This document shows positions 29,638 through 38,254 of a stretch of DNA of 64,000 bases, in pieces. The DNA is from Pseudacidovorax intermedius (GTDB lineage: Bacteria; Pseudomonadota; Gammaproteobacteria; Burkholderiales; Burkholderiaceae_C). The translations under genes and the position numbers were made by a program. Position 1 is the stretch's first letter; every line of letters starts with the position of its first letter. The notes beneath the pieces were generated by a model. That model did not search any database, was not told the DNA's origin, and saw only the letters and a list, made by a program, of their open reading frames with translations. Where the stretch lies: positions 62,001-126,000 of the forward strand of contig NZ_QQAV01000014.1 of NCBI RefSeq assembly GCF_003350475.1. The letters run 5' to 3'.

Positions 29638-29718
29638 CCGTTCACCCTGAGCCTGTCGAAGGGTGGACGGCGCGCAGAAGGAAGCGCGCATCGGCTTCGA
29701 CAAGCTCAGCCCGAACGG
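29638..29718. repeat. inverted pair of the dispersed TGAGCCTGTCGAAG repeat
   Basis: A plus-strand copy (29638-29661, CACCCTGAGCCTGTCGAAG) and a minus-strand copy (29695-29718, CTTCGACAAGCTCAGCCCG) lie 33 bases apart. Two partial direct copies of the CCATCCGTTCGCC lead-in precede them (29598-29625). This intergenic stretch otherwise appears empty. Confidence 0.75.
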
Positions 29719-29759
29719 TTGTTGATGCACTCAGCCGCGTTCGTGACGCGCGCTGCGGC

Positions 29760-30026
29760 TCAACTGCCGACCAGCGGCCACTCCTGCCCGTCCACCGTCA
29801 CCAGCACGCCGAGGGTGGTGTCGCTCTGCGCCAGCGGCACGCCCATGAAGCGTTCCTTGTCCAGCCCTTCGTCGCCCATGTTGATGGCGATACGGCCGTT
29901 GCGCCGGGCCTCGATCAGTTCGTCGTACTGAGCCGGCGTGAGCAGCAGCTTCTGCGGGTAAGCGTTGTCGTGCTCGGCCCAGTGCTTGCGGATGGCGTGG
30001 AGGGCGAGGTCGTAGAGAGTGGCCAT
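29760..30026 (-). CDS. hypothetical protein, 88 aa
   Basis: A small soluble protein (MATLYDLALHAIRKHWAEHD start). The middle KLLLTPAQYDELIEARRNGR is amphipathic and the C-terminal part (LGVLVTVDGQEWPLVGS) predicts beta-strands. I do not recognise a family. Composition is normal for coding sequence here and the frame is closed by a clear stop. An ATG at 30038 is an alternative start. It lies downstream of, and on the same strand as, the TRAP operon but after its terminator, so it needs its own promoter. Confidence 0.55.
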   Translation of the reverse strand: MATLYDLALHAIRKHWAEHDNAYPQKLLLTPAQYDELIEARRNGRIAINMGDEGLDKERFMGVPLAQSDTTLGVLVTVDGQEWPLVGS

Positions 30027-30069
30027 GGGCGGGATCATAGAAAACACGGACACGCCGCCACGCCGGCCC

Positions 30070-30098
30070 AAAGAAAAAGGCGGCCCGCAGGCCGCCCC
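30070..30098 (-). terminator. rho-independent terminator after dctP
   Basis: On the minus strand: GGCGGCC - TGCG - GGCCGCC stem followed by TTTTTCTTT. It lies 35-60 bases past the dctP stop and would end the TRAP transcript. Confidence 0.88.
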
Positions 30099-30132
30099 GA
30101 TGCACAGGGCCGCACGCGCGGCCCCGCCGCCA

Positions 30133-31131
30133 TCACTTCCGCAGCTTGGCCAGCTCGGCCATCATGGCCTGCACGGTGCCCTCGCCCACGCTGGCCGAGT
30201 TCTTGTCGATCACGGGCTTCATCTTTTCGCGCAGCTTGGCCACCTCGGCGGGGGACAACTCGTTCACTTCCATGCCGGCCTTCTTCAGGTCTTCCAGGCC
30301 GCTCTGCAGAATGGCGCGCGACTGGGTGCGCTCGTACTGGGCCGACTCGACCGCGGCTTCCTTCAGGATCTTCTGGTCGGCCGGCGGCAGCTGGTCCCAG
30401 AACTTCTTGCTGATCACCACCGACTGCGGGTTGTACTGGTGGTTGGTGATCGTCATGTACTTCTGGACCTCGTAGAGCTTGGCGGCCTTGATGGTGGCCA
30501 CCGGGTTCTCCTGGCCGTCCACGGCCTTCTGCTCCAGCGCGGCGTACACCTCCGGGAAGGGCAGCGGCGTGGGGTTGGCACCCAGCGCCTTGACCCAGTC
30601 CACATTGATCGGGCTGGGGATCACGCGCAGCTTGAGGCCCGCAATGTCTTCCACCTTCTGGATCGGGCGCTTGCTGTTGGTGATCTGGCGGAAGCCCAGC
30701 TCGTAGTAGGCCAGGCCGACCAGGCCCTTGTCTTCCAGCTTCTTGTGCAGGTTCTGGCCGAAGGGGCCGTCCACCACCGCGTCGGCCTCGCGCGCGTTGC
30801 CGAAGAGGAAGGGGAAGTCGTAGATCGCGAAGTCCTTCACCAGGCTCGAGAAGATGCCCGAGTTCATCGAGGCCATCTCGAGCGTGCCGCCCTGCAGGGC
30901 CGACACGTTGGCCTGGTCGCTGCCCAGCACGCCGCCGGGGAAGACCTGCACCTTCAGGCGGCCGGCGGACTTCTTGTCCACCAGCTCCGCGAACTTCTCC
31001 ATGCCCAGCACGATCGGGTGGCCCTTGGCGTTCTGGTTGGCGAACTTGATGGTGCGCGTCTGCGCGGGCGCCATGCCGGCGGCGGCGAGGGCCACGGCGG
31101 CCACCACGGTCTTGAGGAACAGTCGCTTCAT
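30133..31131 (-). CDS. dctP: TRAP transporter substrate-binding protein DctP
   Basis: A 332-aa periplasmic solute receptor. Signal peptide about 1-23 (LKTVVAAVALAAAGMAPAQ). The mature chain begins TRTIKFANQNAKGHPIVLGM and has DctP-family features: the AGLKLRVIPSP segment that contains the conserved carboxylate-binding arginine, FPEVYAALEQKAVDGQENP, and VQKYMTITNHQYNPQSVVIS. It likely binds a C4-dicarboxylate or related organic acid and passes it to DctQM. AGGAG precedes the ATG. Last gene of the dctQ-dctM-dctP string. Confidence 0.93.
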   Translation of the reverse strand: MKRLFLKTVVAAVALAAAGMAPAQTRTIKFANQNAKGHPIVLGMEKFAELVDKKSAGRLKVQVFPGGVLGSDQANVSALQGGTLEMASMNSGIFSSLVKDFAIYDFPFLFGNAREADAVVDGPFGQNLHKKLEDKGLVGLAYYELGFRQITNSKRPIQKVEDIAGLKLRVIPSPINVDWVKALGANPTPLPFPEVYAALEQKAVDGQENPVATIKAAKLYEVQKYMTITNHQYNPQSVVISKKFWDQLPPADQKILKEAAVESAQYERTQSRAILQSGLEDLKKAGMEVNELSPAEVAKLREKMKPVIDKNSASVGEGTVQAMMAELAKLRK

Positions 31132-31185
31132 GGGGAGTCTCCTGGGTCGCGGGAAGAAAAGGGAAAGAAGTAAGGAGCGGATCGC

Positions 31186-32466
31186 TCAGCCGTGGAACCA
31201 GCGCGCCGGCACGATCACCAGGGCGGGGAAGAACACCATCAGGAACATGACGGCGAACTGCGCCACCATGAAGGGCCACACGCCCTTGGTGACCTCGTCC
31301 ATGCTGACTTTGCCCACGCCCGCCACCGTGCTGAGCACCGTGCCCACCGGCGGCGTGATCAGGCCGATGGCGTTGTTGATGATGAACAGCACGCCGAAGT
31401 ACACCGGGTCGATGCCGGCGGCCTTGATGATGGGCATGAACACCGGCGTGAGGATCAGGATGGTGGGCGTCATGTCCATGGCCGTGCCCACCAGCATGGT
31501 GATGACCATGATCACGAACATCAGCAGGATCGGGCGGTCGAGCAAGGGCTGCAGCACGGCCACCAGTTCGGCCGGCAGGTTGGCGACCGTGATCATCCAG
31601 GCCGACACCATGGCGGCGGCGACCAGGAACATGATCACGGCCGTGGTGCGCGCCGCGGCCTCGAACAGGCCATAGAGCTGCGAGAGCTTGAGCTCCTTGT
31701 AGATGACGGTGGAGACGAAGAGCGCGTACACGGCGGCCACCACGGCCGCCTCGGTGGGCGTGAAGACGCCGAACTTCAGGCCCACGATCACGATCACTGG
31801 CAGCACCAGCGCAAAGGTGGCGTCCTTGAGGGCGGTGAGCACCTCGGCGCGGCTGGCACGAGGGGCGGGCTGGATGTTCTCCTTGCGCACCAGCCACCAC
31901 CAGGTGAGCCACAGCGCCGCGCCCAGCATGACGCCGGGCGCGATGCCGGCCATGAAGAGCTTGGAGATCGACACGTTGGCGGCCACGCCGAAGACCACGA
32001 AGCCGATGGAGGGCGGAATGATGGGCGCGATGATCGAGGCCGCCGACAGCAGGCCGGCCGAGCGCGCCTTGTCGTAGCCAGCGCGGTTCATCATGGGCAG
32101 CAGCAGCGCCGCCAGCGCTGCGGCATCGGCCACGGCCGAGCCCGACAGCGAGGCCATGATGATGGCCGCCATGATGCCCACGTAGCCCAGGCCCCCGCGC
32201 ACATGGCCCACCAGCGTCATCGCGAAGTTGACGATGCGCCGCGACAGGCCGCCGGCGTTCATGATCTCGCCGGCCAGCATGAAGAAGGGCACGGCCAGCA
32301 GCGGGAAGCTGTTGGCGCCCTCCAGCGTGTTCTGCGCCAGGATCTGCGGATCGAACATGTCCATGTGCCACATCAGCGCGGCGCCGCAGGCCAGCAGCGA
32401 GAAGGCGATGGGCACGCCCAGGGCCATGGCGCCGAGCAGGGCGCCGAGGAAGATCGCGATGGTCAT
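31186..32466 (-). CDS. dctM: TRAP transporter large permease DctM
   Basis: A 426-aa inner-membrane protein with about 12 helices. Motifs: FLGALLGAMALGVPIAFSLL, MLAGEIMNAGGLSRRIVNF, SLSGSAVADAAALAALLLP, PPSIGFVVFG and NNAIGLITPPVGTVLSTVAG, all DctM hallmarks. It carries out sodium-driven substrate translocation. AAAGGACG precedes the ATG at 32466, 10 bases after the dctQ stop. Confidence 0.94.
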   Translation of the reverse strand: MTIAIFLGALLGAMALGVPIAFSLLACGAALMWHMDMFDPQILAQNTLEGANSFPLLAVPFFMLAGEIMNAGGLSRRIVNFAMTLVGHVRGGLGYVGIMAAIIMASLSGSAVADAAALAALLLPMMNRAGYDKARSAGLLSAASIIAPIIPPSIGFVVFGVAANVSISKLFMAGIAPGVMLGAALWLTWWWLVRKENIQPAPRASRAEVLTALKDATFALVLPVIVIVGLKFGVFTPTEAAVVAAVYALFVSTVIYKELKLSQLYGLFEAAARTTAVIMFLVAAAMVSAWMITVANLPAELVAVLQPLLDRPILLMFVIMVITMLVGTAMDMTPTILILTPVFMPIIKAAGIDPVYFGVLFIINNAIGLITPPVGTVLSTVAGVGKVSMDEVTKGVWPFMVAQFAVMFLMVFFPALVIVPARWFHG

Positions 32467-32476
32467 GGCCGTCCTT

Positions 32477-33019
32477 TCAGCGCACGGGTTGGGAGGCGGC
32501 CTCGTGCGGCGCATCCTCGGATTCGGTCACGCCGATCAGCTGCGACTCGGCCAGCCGGCCCGTCAGCAGGGCCACGAACTCGGTGGCGATGAAGACGATG
32601 GCGATGGCCGAGAAGAACACGCCCGCGCCGTAGAACCAGGCCATGGAGACCTCCATGACGGCGCTGGTCGATTCGCGGTTGATCTGCATCTGCACCCACG
32701 AGCCCTGCAGCATGAAGAAGCACAGCATCAGCATGAGCAGGTGGCTGGCGCCCAGGCACAGCTTCTTGCCCACGCGCGGCAGGCGCGACACCAGCGTGTC
32801 AGTGCCCAGGTGCTGGTGCGAGCGCAGCGCCACCAGCGCGCCCAGGAAGGTCATCCACACGAAGAGCCAGCGGGAGAGCTCCTCGGAGATCAGCAGGCCG
32901 TCGTTGAAGCCATAGCGCAGCACGACGTTGCCGAACACCATGACCACCATCAGCGCCAGGCAGACGACCATGGCGAAGGAGAAAAACCGGCACAGCCGAT
33001 CGAGACAGTTCCCCCACAT
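32477..33019 (-). CDS. dctQ: TRAP transporter small permease DctQ
   Basis: A 180-aa membrane protein with four helices, typical of DctQ: FFSFAMVVCLALMVVMVFGN, LRYGFNDGLLISEELSRWLF (the family NVxxRY...EEL signature), VWMTFLGALVALRSHQHLGT, and FYGAGVFFSAIAIVFIATEF. It pairs with DctM. AAGGAG lies seven bases before the ATG. First gene of the TRAP operon, preceded by a TetR gene on the same strand. Confidence 0.92.
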   Translation of the reverse strand: MWGNCLDRLCRFFSFAMVVCLALMVVMVFGNVVLRYGFNDGLLISEELSRWLFVWMTFLGALVALRSHQHLGTDTLVSRLPRVGKKLCLGASHLLMLMLCFFMLQGSWVQMQINRESTSAVMEVSMAWFYGAGVFFSAIAIVFIATEFVALLTGRLAESQLIGVTESEDAPHEAASQPVR

Positions 33020-33052
33020 ACACGCTCCTTGAAGAAGGGCGGAGTTTGTACG

Positions 33053-33064
33053 AACTGGTTAGTT
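33053..33064. promoter_or_regulatory. possible TetR-type operator before dctQ
   Basis: AACT-GGTT-AGTT, a short inverted repeat in the 82-base gap between tetR and dctQ, about 35 bases upstream of the dctQ start. It lies where the promoter should be, so a repressor bound here could block the TRAP operon. Confidence 0.4.
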
Positions 33065-33101
33065 TTGCACTCCCGGAGAAACCCGGGGGCGGGGGCGGCG
33101 G

Positions 33102-33791
33102 TCAGGGCGCGCTGACGAAGCGCACCACCATGTCGATCACGCTTTCCCGGCGGTGCGCCATGTAGGCGGCGGAGGTGGTGTCGAGCTTGAACAGGGCCCC
33201 GAATGTATGCCGGTTCGAGACGTTGAAGAAGCTCAGCGCGGAAATCGAGGCATGGATGTCCACCGCGTCGAGCCCGGGGCGGAAGACGCCACTGGCCAGG
33301 CCCCGCGCATACAGCCGCTCGATGGCCGCAATGGCCGGCACGTTCAGTTCCTGGATGCGCTGCGAGGCGGCAATGTACTGGCCGCGGTGGATGTTCTCGC
33401 TCATCACCAGGCGGATGAAGCGCTCGTGCTGCAGGTGATGGTCGAAGGTGAAGGCGACCAGGCGGCGTAGCGCCGTCTCGGGCTCCAGGTCCTCCAGGCG
33501 CAGGTCGGCCTCGATCTCGCGGACCTGCCGGTACGACTCTTCCAGCACGGCAAGGTACAGGCCCTCCTTGCTGCCGAAGTAGTAGTAGATCATCCGCTTG
33601 CTCGTCTGCGTCAGCGCGGCGATCTCGTCGATGCGGGCCCCGGCCAAGCCCTTTTCAGCAAACTCCTCGGCCGCCACTTCAAGGATGTTGGCGCGCGTGC
33701 GCTCCGGATCGTTGGTGCGGCTGGCGGCCGCCTTGGCGGCAGGCTTCGCGGCGGCACTGCGGCGCACGCGCGAATGGACGAGTTCGTTCAT
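33102..33791 (-). CDS. TetR-family regulator upstream of the TRAP operon
   Basis: A 229-aa TetR regulator. After a basic Ala-rich tail, the HTH lies at about 30-75: RANILEVAAEEFAEKGLAG and IDEIAALTQTSKRMIYYYFG with SKEGLYLAVLE. The C-terminal ligand domain carries the TetR_C pattern HHLQHERFIRLVMSENIHRG. It sits directly upstream of dctQMP on the same strand, so it likely controls that transport operon, with the transported acid or its CoA ester as inducer. The start at 33791 follows no strong Shine-Dalgarno. Confidence 0.88.
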   Translation of the reverse strand: MNELVHSRVRRSAAAKPAAKAAASRTNDPERTRANILEVAAEEFAEKGLAGARIDEIAALTQTSKRMIYYYFGSKEGLYLAVLEESYRQVREIEADLRLEDLEPETALRRLVAFTFDHHLQHERFIRLVMSENIHRGQYIAASQRIQELNVPAIAAIERLYARGLASGVFRPGLDAVDIHASISALSFFNVSNRHTFGALFKLDTTSAAYMAHRRESVIDMVVRFVSAP

Positions 33792-33852
33792 TTTTTCAGT
33801 ATAGGGCGCAGCCCTGCCTCGGCGAGCGAACGTAGACTGGGCCAGGAACACC

Positions 33853-34164
33853 ATGGCCAGCGACGACCCTCCCGCTTCCCCGCGCGACAGCCGCCACCGC
33901 CCCGGCTGGCTGCCCCTGGTCGACGCCGCGCGCTGCACCGGCTGCGGCTGGTGCGTGGCGACCTGCCCACCGCATGTGCTCAGTCTCGAAAGCCGAGACT
34001 GGAAGAAGCAGGCGGTGTTGCATGACGCCCCCGCCTGCACCGGCTGCAGCGATTGCGCGGTGGTGTGTCCTTTCCATGCCATCGCCATGCGGCGGGTGGC
34101 TGCGGCGGGTCCACGGGTGGACGCGCCAAGCGAGGCAGATCAGCGCAGGTCGCCGTCCACGTAG
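33853..34164 (+). CDS. 4Fe-4S dicluster ferredoxin-like protein
   Basis: A 103-aa electron-transfer protein with two CxxCxxCxxxCP motifs (CTGCGWCVATCP and CTGCSDCAVVCP), each able to hold a 4Fe-4S cluster. The N-terminal tail is Pro/Arg-rich and the C-terminal tail is unstructured, overlapping the convergent ychJ gene end by 25 bases. It is divergent from tetR across 61 bases. No partner oxidoreductase is encoded nearby. Confidence 0.82.
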   Translation: MASDDPPASPRDSRHRPGWLPLVDAARCTGCGWCVATCPPHVLSLESRDWKKQAVLHDAPACTGCSDCAVVCPFHAIAMRRVAAAGPRVDAPSEADQRRSPST

Positions 34165-34601
34165 TACCAGCGGCCGTCCTCGCGCACGAAGCGGCTGCGC
34201 TCGTGCAATCGAGAGGCCCGGCCCGTGGCATCGCGCGAGCGGGCGACGAATTCCACCTCGGCCCGGTCTGCGCCCAGCGGCAGGTGCGCCCGCACATCCA
34301 GGCCCAGCCATTGCACCGCAGGCGACTCGGCCAACTGCAGCATGGCGGGCCGCGTTCGCGGGTGCCAAGTGGCCAGCAGGTAGGCCTCATCGCCCAGGCC
34401 ATAGGCGGTGTAGCGCGAGCGCATGAGCGTCTCGGCATCGGACACGCGCGCGGCCCGCTGCTCGGCCGGTGTCTGCACATCGGCAAGGAAGCGGCCACAG
34501 CAGTCGGCAAAGGTGATTGGACGGCCTCGCGCCTTGCGGCCGCAGGGGCAGGGTTGCGCAGAAGTGGGCAGGGTCGCGGGTGCGGGCATGGTCGGATGCA
34601 T
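34140..34601 (-). CDS. ychJ: YchJ-family protein (UPF0225, SEC-C motif)
   Basis: A 153-aa protein. The N-terminal SEC-C zinc motif CPCGRKARGRPITFADCCGR (Cys ligands) is followed by LMRSRYTAYGLGDEAYLLAT and an NTF2-like tail FVREDGRWYYVDGD, typical of YchJ. Molecular role unknown; SEC-C modules bind zinc and often nucleic acid or protein partners. Its ATG overlaps the stop of the upstream hybrid kinase gene (ATGA), so the two are coupled. Typical YchJ proteins also carry a C-terminal SEC-C motif; only the N-terminal one is seen here. Confidence 0.85.
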   Translation of the reverse strand: MHPTMPAPATLPTSAQPCPCGRKARGRPITFADCCGRFLADVQTPAEQRAARVSDAETLMRSRYTAYGLGDEAYLLATWHPRTRPAMLQLAESPAVQWLGLDVRAHLPLGADRAEVEFVARSRDATGRASRLHERSRFVREDGRWYYVDGDLR

Positions 34602-36400
34602 CAGGAATAGACAGGGGCGGCGGCGGCACCACCGGCCTCCAGGCAGGGGCCGACGGCGCGCACGATGGCAGCCCGCAGCGCCGCCGATGGCACGGGCTTG
34701 TACAGCAGTTGGAAGCCGGCCGCCTCGACCTGCGCGCGGTCGGCCTGCGCCGTCTCGCCGGTCACCACCGCCACCTCGCGCACCTTGCCCAGGCCATGGA
34801 GCGTGCGCGCCGCCGCCAGGCCCGACAGGCCTTCGCCCAGGCGCAGGTCGCTCAACAGCAGGTCGAAGCGGCCGGGCAGCGCGAGCGCCTCGCCGGGCGA
34901 GGCCACCACGGCCACCTCGTGGCCCCAGCCTTCGAGCAACGCCCGCATGCCCTCGCGCACGGGAGCTTCGTCGTCCAGCACCAGGATGCGGGCGGGGGCA
35001 CAGGGCGGCAGCGCCTCGACGGGCAGGGCCATGGGCTGTGACGCCGCAGCCGCGAGCCAGAGCGAGAAGGTGCTGCCCTGCCCCGGCGCGCTGCGCAGCT
35101 CGATGCGGCTGCCCAGCGTGCGGGCCATGCTGGCCACCAGCGCCAGGCCCAGGCCCAGCCCGCGAGAACGGTCGCGGCCCGGGTTGTCGACCTGGAAGAA
35201 CTCCTCGAAGACCTGCTCGCGGTGCTCCGGCGCGATGCCGAAGCCACTGTCGCGCACCTCGATGCGCCAGCCGGCCACGCCCTGCAGCACGCAGGCGCGC
35301 GCCGCCATCATCACGCTACCCTGGGCGGTGTACTTGAGCGCGTTGTCCACCAGGTTGGCGAGCAGGCGCGAGAGCATCTGCGCATCCGCATCCACGCGGG
35401 CCGCCGTGGGGCGCGCGCGCAGCCGCAGCCCCTTGGCCGCTGCCGCCGTCGCGAAGCGCCCGTGGAGCGCGTCGAACAGTTCGCCCAGGTCCACGGGCGC
35501 CCGTTGAACGGCCACGGCACCGCGGTCCAGTTGCGCGATGTCCAGCAGCGCATCGACCGAGCCGCGCAGGGCCTCGATGCTGCCCTGCATGTGGCGCACG
35601 CTGGCGGCGGTGGCGGGCCGTCCGGCCTCGAGCGCATCGATGAAGACCGCCAGGGCATGCATGGGCTGGCGCAGGTCGTGGTTGGCCGCGGCAAAGATGC
35701 GCGCACGCTGCGCCGCCAGCTGGGCCACGCGGTCGAGCTCGGTCTGCAGCGCCTCGGCGAGGCGCGCATTCTCCAGACCCGACTCGATGGCGCCGACGAT
35801 CAGCAGGTTCTGCTTGCGGGCGTAGTGCAACGTGGCCAGCAGCTGCGACAGCGCCAGCACGCCCATCAGCATGGCCGGGCCGCCCTCGCCTGCCGTCATC
35901 AGCCGCACGGCGATGCTGAGGTACAGCGGCACGCCGAAGCACAGCGTGGCCAGCCACCACTGCGCCAGCGCGGCGATGGAGACGCTCGCCACGCCACTGA
36001 TGAAGAAGTACTGCAGCAGGATGAGCGCCAGGTCGCCGCGCGGAAAGAACAGCCACGGCGCCGCGGCCCAGACCAGGCCCGGCAGCAGCATGTGCCACTC
36101 CAGCCGGCGGCGCCAGCGGGCGGCGTCCGCGGTGCGGAAGGTGGCCGGATCCACGCCGTGCAGGTGGTGGTACATGTGCCACTGCATGCCGTGGACCATC
36201 GCGGCCCAGACGAACACCCCCACCTGCCGCGTGAGCACGGCAAAGCTGATCCAGAAGGCGGCCGCGGTGGCCGCGGCGACGAAGGGCGTGTCGCGGGTGT
36301 CGAGGATGTAGGCCCGCGCCAGCGTGAGGTCCACGCGCGGGTCGGCATGGGGCGCATCGCCCCACCATCGCCGAAGCCGTTGAAGCCTGCCGCCCATCAT
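34601..36400 (-). CDS. hybrid sensor histidine kinase / response regulator
   Basis: A 599-aa membrane sensor. The N-terminal half (about 30-190) has five or six hydrophobic helices (FVAAATAAAFWISFAVL, LILLQYFFISGVASVSIAAL) and no periplasmic sensor domain. Then HisKA with the phospho-acceptor in NHDLRQPMHAL (about 240), HATPase with N-box LVDNALKYT, G1 VRDSGFGI and G2 RGLGLGLALV, and a C-terminal REC domain with VLDDEAP, acceptor Asp in LLLSDLRL (about 517) and lysine in LYKPVPS. No separate DNA-binding response regulator is adjacent, so the output is unknown. Confidence 0.92.
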   Translation of the reverse strand: MMGGRLQRLRRWWGDAPHADPRVDLTLARAYILDTRDTPFVAAATAAAFWISFAVLTRQVGVFVWAAMVHGMQWHMYHHLHGVDPATFRTADAARWRRRLEWHMLLPGLVWAAAPWLFFPRGDLALILLQYFFISGVASVSIAALAQWWLATLCFGVPLYLSIAVRLMTAGEGGPAMLMGVLALSQLLATLHYARKQNLLIVGAIESGLENARLAEALQTELDRVAQLAAQRARIFAAANHDLRQPMHALAVFIDALEAGRPATAASVRHMQGSIEALRGSVDALLDIAQLDRGAVAVQRAPVDLGELFDALHGRFATAAAAKGLRLRARPTAARVDADAQMLSRLLANLVDNALKYTAQGSVMMAARACVLQGVAGWRIEVRDSGFGIAPEHREQVFEEFFQVDNPGRDRSRGLGLGLALVASMARTLGSRIELRSAPGQGSTFSLWLAAAASQPMALPVEALPPCAPARILVLDDEAPVREGMRALLEGWGHEVAVVASPGEALALPGRFDLLLSDLRLGEGLSGLAAARTLHGLGKVREVAVVTGETAQADRAQVEAAGFQLLYKPVPSAALRAAIVRAVGPCLEAGGAAAAPVYS

Positions 36401-36430
36401 CGGGGCAGGATAGCAGCGGCCCGTGACGGC

Positions 36431-37561
36431 TCAGGCCAGCGCGCGCTGGATCAGCAGCTTCTGGATGTCCGAGGTGCCTTCGTAGATCTGGCACACGCGC
36501 ACGTCGCGGTAGATGCGCTCCAGCGGAAAGTCCTTCACGTAGCCATAGCCGCCCAGCGTCTGGATGGCCGCGCTGCACACGCGCTCGGCCATTTCACTGG
36601 CGAAGAGCTTGGCCATGGCGGCCTCCTTGAGGCAGGGCAGTCCGGCATCGCGCAGGCTGGCCGCGTGCCAGATGAGCTGGCGCGCGGCCTCGATCTGCGT
36701 GGCGCAGCCGGCCAGGCGGAAACCCACGGCCTGCTGGTCGAAGATGGGGCCGCCGAAGGCGGTGCGGTCCTTGGCGTACTGCAGCGCGAACTCGAAGGCG
36801 CTGCGCGCCATGCCCACGCTCTGCGCGGCGATGCCGATGCGCCCGCCTTCCAGCGCGCCCAGGGCGATCTTGTAGCCCTCGCCCTCGGCGCCGATCAGGT
36901 TCTCGGCCGGGATGCGGCAGCCGTCGAACTGGATCAGCGCGGTGTCGCTGCTGTGCTGGCCCAGCTTGTCCTCCAGGCGTGCCACGGTATAGCCCGGCGC
37001 ATCGGTGGGCACGAGGAAGGCGCTCATGCCCTTCTTGCCGGCGGCCTTGTCGGTCATGGCGATGACGATGGCCACCTGGCCGTTCCTGCCGCTGGTGATG
37101 AACTGCTTGGTGCCGTCGATCACCCAGCCATCGGCCTCTTTCCTGGCCGTCGTGCGCAGGCTGCTGGCATCGCTGCCCGCCTGCGGCTCGGTGAGGCAGA
37201 AGGCGCCCAGCATGCGGCCCTGCGCCAGCGGCTCCAGCCACTGCTTCTTCTGCTGCGCATTGCCGTAGCGCATCAGGATGGCGTTGACCGGGCAGTTGGT
37301 GACGCTGATGGCCGTGCTGGTGCCGCCGTCGCCGGCGGCGATCTCCTCCAGCACCAGCGCGAGCGTCAGGTAGTCCAGGCCGGCGCCCCCATGCTCCTCG
37401 GGCACGCAGATGCCGTAGGCGCCCAGTTGGGCCAGGCCCTGGTGCACGTCCTTGGGGAAGTGGTGGTCGCGGTCCCACTGCGCCGCGTGGGGCCACAACT
37501 CGGCCTGGGCGAACTCGCGCACCGCGTCGCGGATGGCTTCCTGGTCTGGGGTGAGCAGCAT
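36431..37561 (-). CDS. acyl-CoA dehydrogenase
   Basis: A 376-aa FAD enzyme that makes an alpha,beta double bond in an acyl-CoA. Seen: LTEPQAGSDASSLRTTA (FAD-binding signature 1), GRNGQVAIVIAMTD, and the C-terminal QTLGGYGYVKDFPLERIYRD with catalytic Glu in CQIYEGTSDIQ. Length and motifs fit the short/medium/branched-chain subgroup. AGGAG precedes the ATG at 37561. It follows the FMN-split-barrel gene by 47 bases. A branched-chain substrate is plausible but not shown. Confidence 0.92.
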   Translation of the reverse strand: MLLTPDQEAIRDAVREFAQAELWPHAAQWDRDHHFPKDVHQGLAQLGAYGICVPEEHGGAGLDYLTLALVLEEIAAGDGGTSTAISVTNCPVNAILMRYGNAQQKKQWLEPLAQGRMLGAFCLTEPQAGSDASSLRTTARKEADGWVIDGTKQFITSGRNGQVAIVIAMTDKAAGKKGMSAFLVPTDAPGYTVARLEDKLGQHSSDTALIQFDGCRIPAENLIGAEGEGYKIALGALEGGRIGIAAQSVGMARSAFEFALQYAKDRTAFGGPIFDQQAVGFRLAGCATQIEAARQLIWHAASLRDAGLPCLKEAAMAKLFASEMAERVCSAAIQTLGGYGYVKDFPLERIYRDVRVCQIYEGTSDIQKLLIQRALA

Positions 37562-37608
37562 GGGTCGTGTCTCCTGTCGTTCTCGTATGGGTGCTTGAGT
37601 GCCCGACG

Positions 37609-38241
37609 TCAGGGGCCGGGCCGGCCTTCCTCGTCGAGCTGGGTGCGGTAGCGGGCCAGCATCTGGTCCTGCGACTCTGCCTGGGCCGCATTGCCCATCT
37701 GGTCGTGGATCATCTGGTTGAGCGTGGGCAGTGCCGAACGCGGCCCCCAGGTCGATGCATCCCACAGCTGCGCGCGCATGAAGGCCTTGGGGCAGTGCAG
37801 GTAGGCCTCGTGCACCTGCACCTCGACCACCAGTTTGGGCCGCTGGCGCTCGCCCTCGAACTGGCCGGTGAACTCGGGCTCGTCGCGCAGCCTGGCGCGG
37901 CCGTTGACGCGCAGCGTCTCGTCCACGCCGGGCACCAGGAAGATCAGCGCGATGCGCGGATCGGCCAGCAGGTTCTCGAAGGTGTCGAGCCGGTTGTTGC
38001 CGCCCGAGTCCGGCAGCAGCAGCGTGCGGCCGTCCTCGCTGGCCTTGACGAAGCCCGGCGCACCGCCGCGCGGCGAGACATCGAGCAACGCGCCATGCAC
38101 GCCGCCGCTGGCCAGCACACAGAAGGGCGACAAGGCCACGAAGCGCCGGCCGTGCACATCGAGGTGGTCGAGTTGTTTGCGCAGCGCGCGCTCACCGGGC
38201 GCGGCATAGAGCGCGCGGAGTTGCTCGGCGTTCTGGATCAC
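37609..38241 (-). CDS. pyridoxamine 5'-phosphate oxidase-like FMN-binding protein
   Basis: A 210-aa flavin split-barrel protein, close to the MSMEG_1071-type family. Core seen: FVALSPFCVLASGGVHGALLDVS, TLLLPDSGGNNRLDTFENLL, RIALIFLVPGVDETLRVNGR and a VVEVQVHEAYLHCPKAF segment. Such proteins reduce or oxidise small molecules using FMN or F420-like flavins; substrate unknown. The start is GTG at 38241, supported by GAGGAG about nine bases upstream. It lies 13 bases after the M20 peptidase stop, so it is probably co-transcribed. Confidence 0.8.
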   Translation of the reverse strand: MIQNAEQLRALYAAPGERALRKQLDHLDVHGRRFVALSPFCVLASGGVHGALLDVSPRGGAPGFVKASEDGRTLLLPDSGGNNRLDTFENLLADPRIALIFLVPGVDETLRVNGRARLRDEPEFTGQFEGERQRPKLVVEVQVHEAYLHCPKAFMRAQLWDASTWGPRSALPTLNQMIHDQMGNAAQAESQDQMLARYRTQLDEEGRPGP

Positions 38242-38254
38242 GGCAGCGCTCTCC

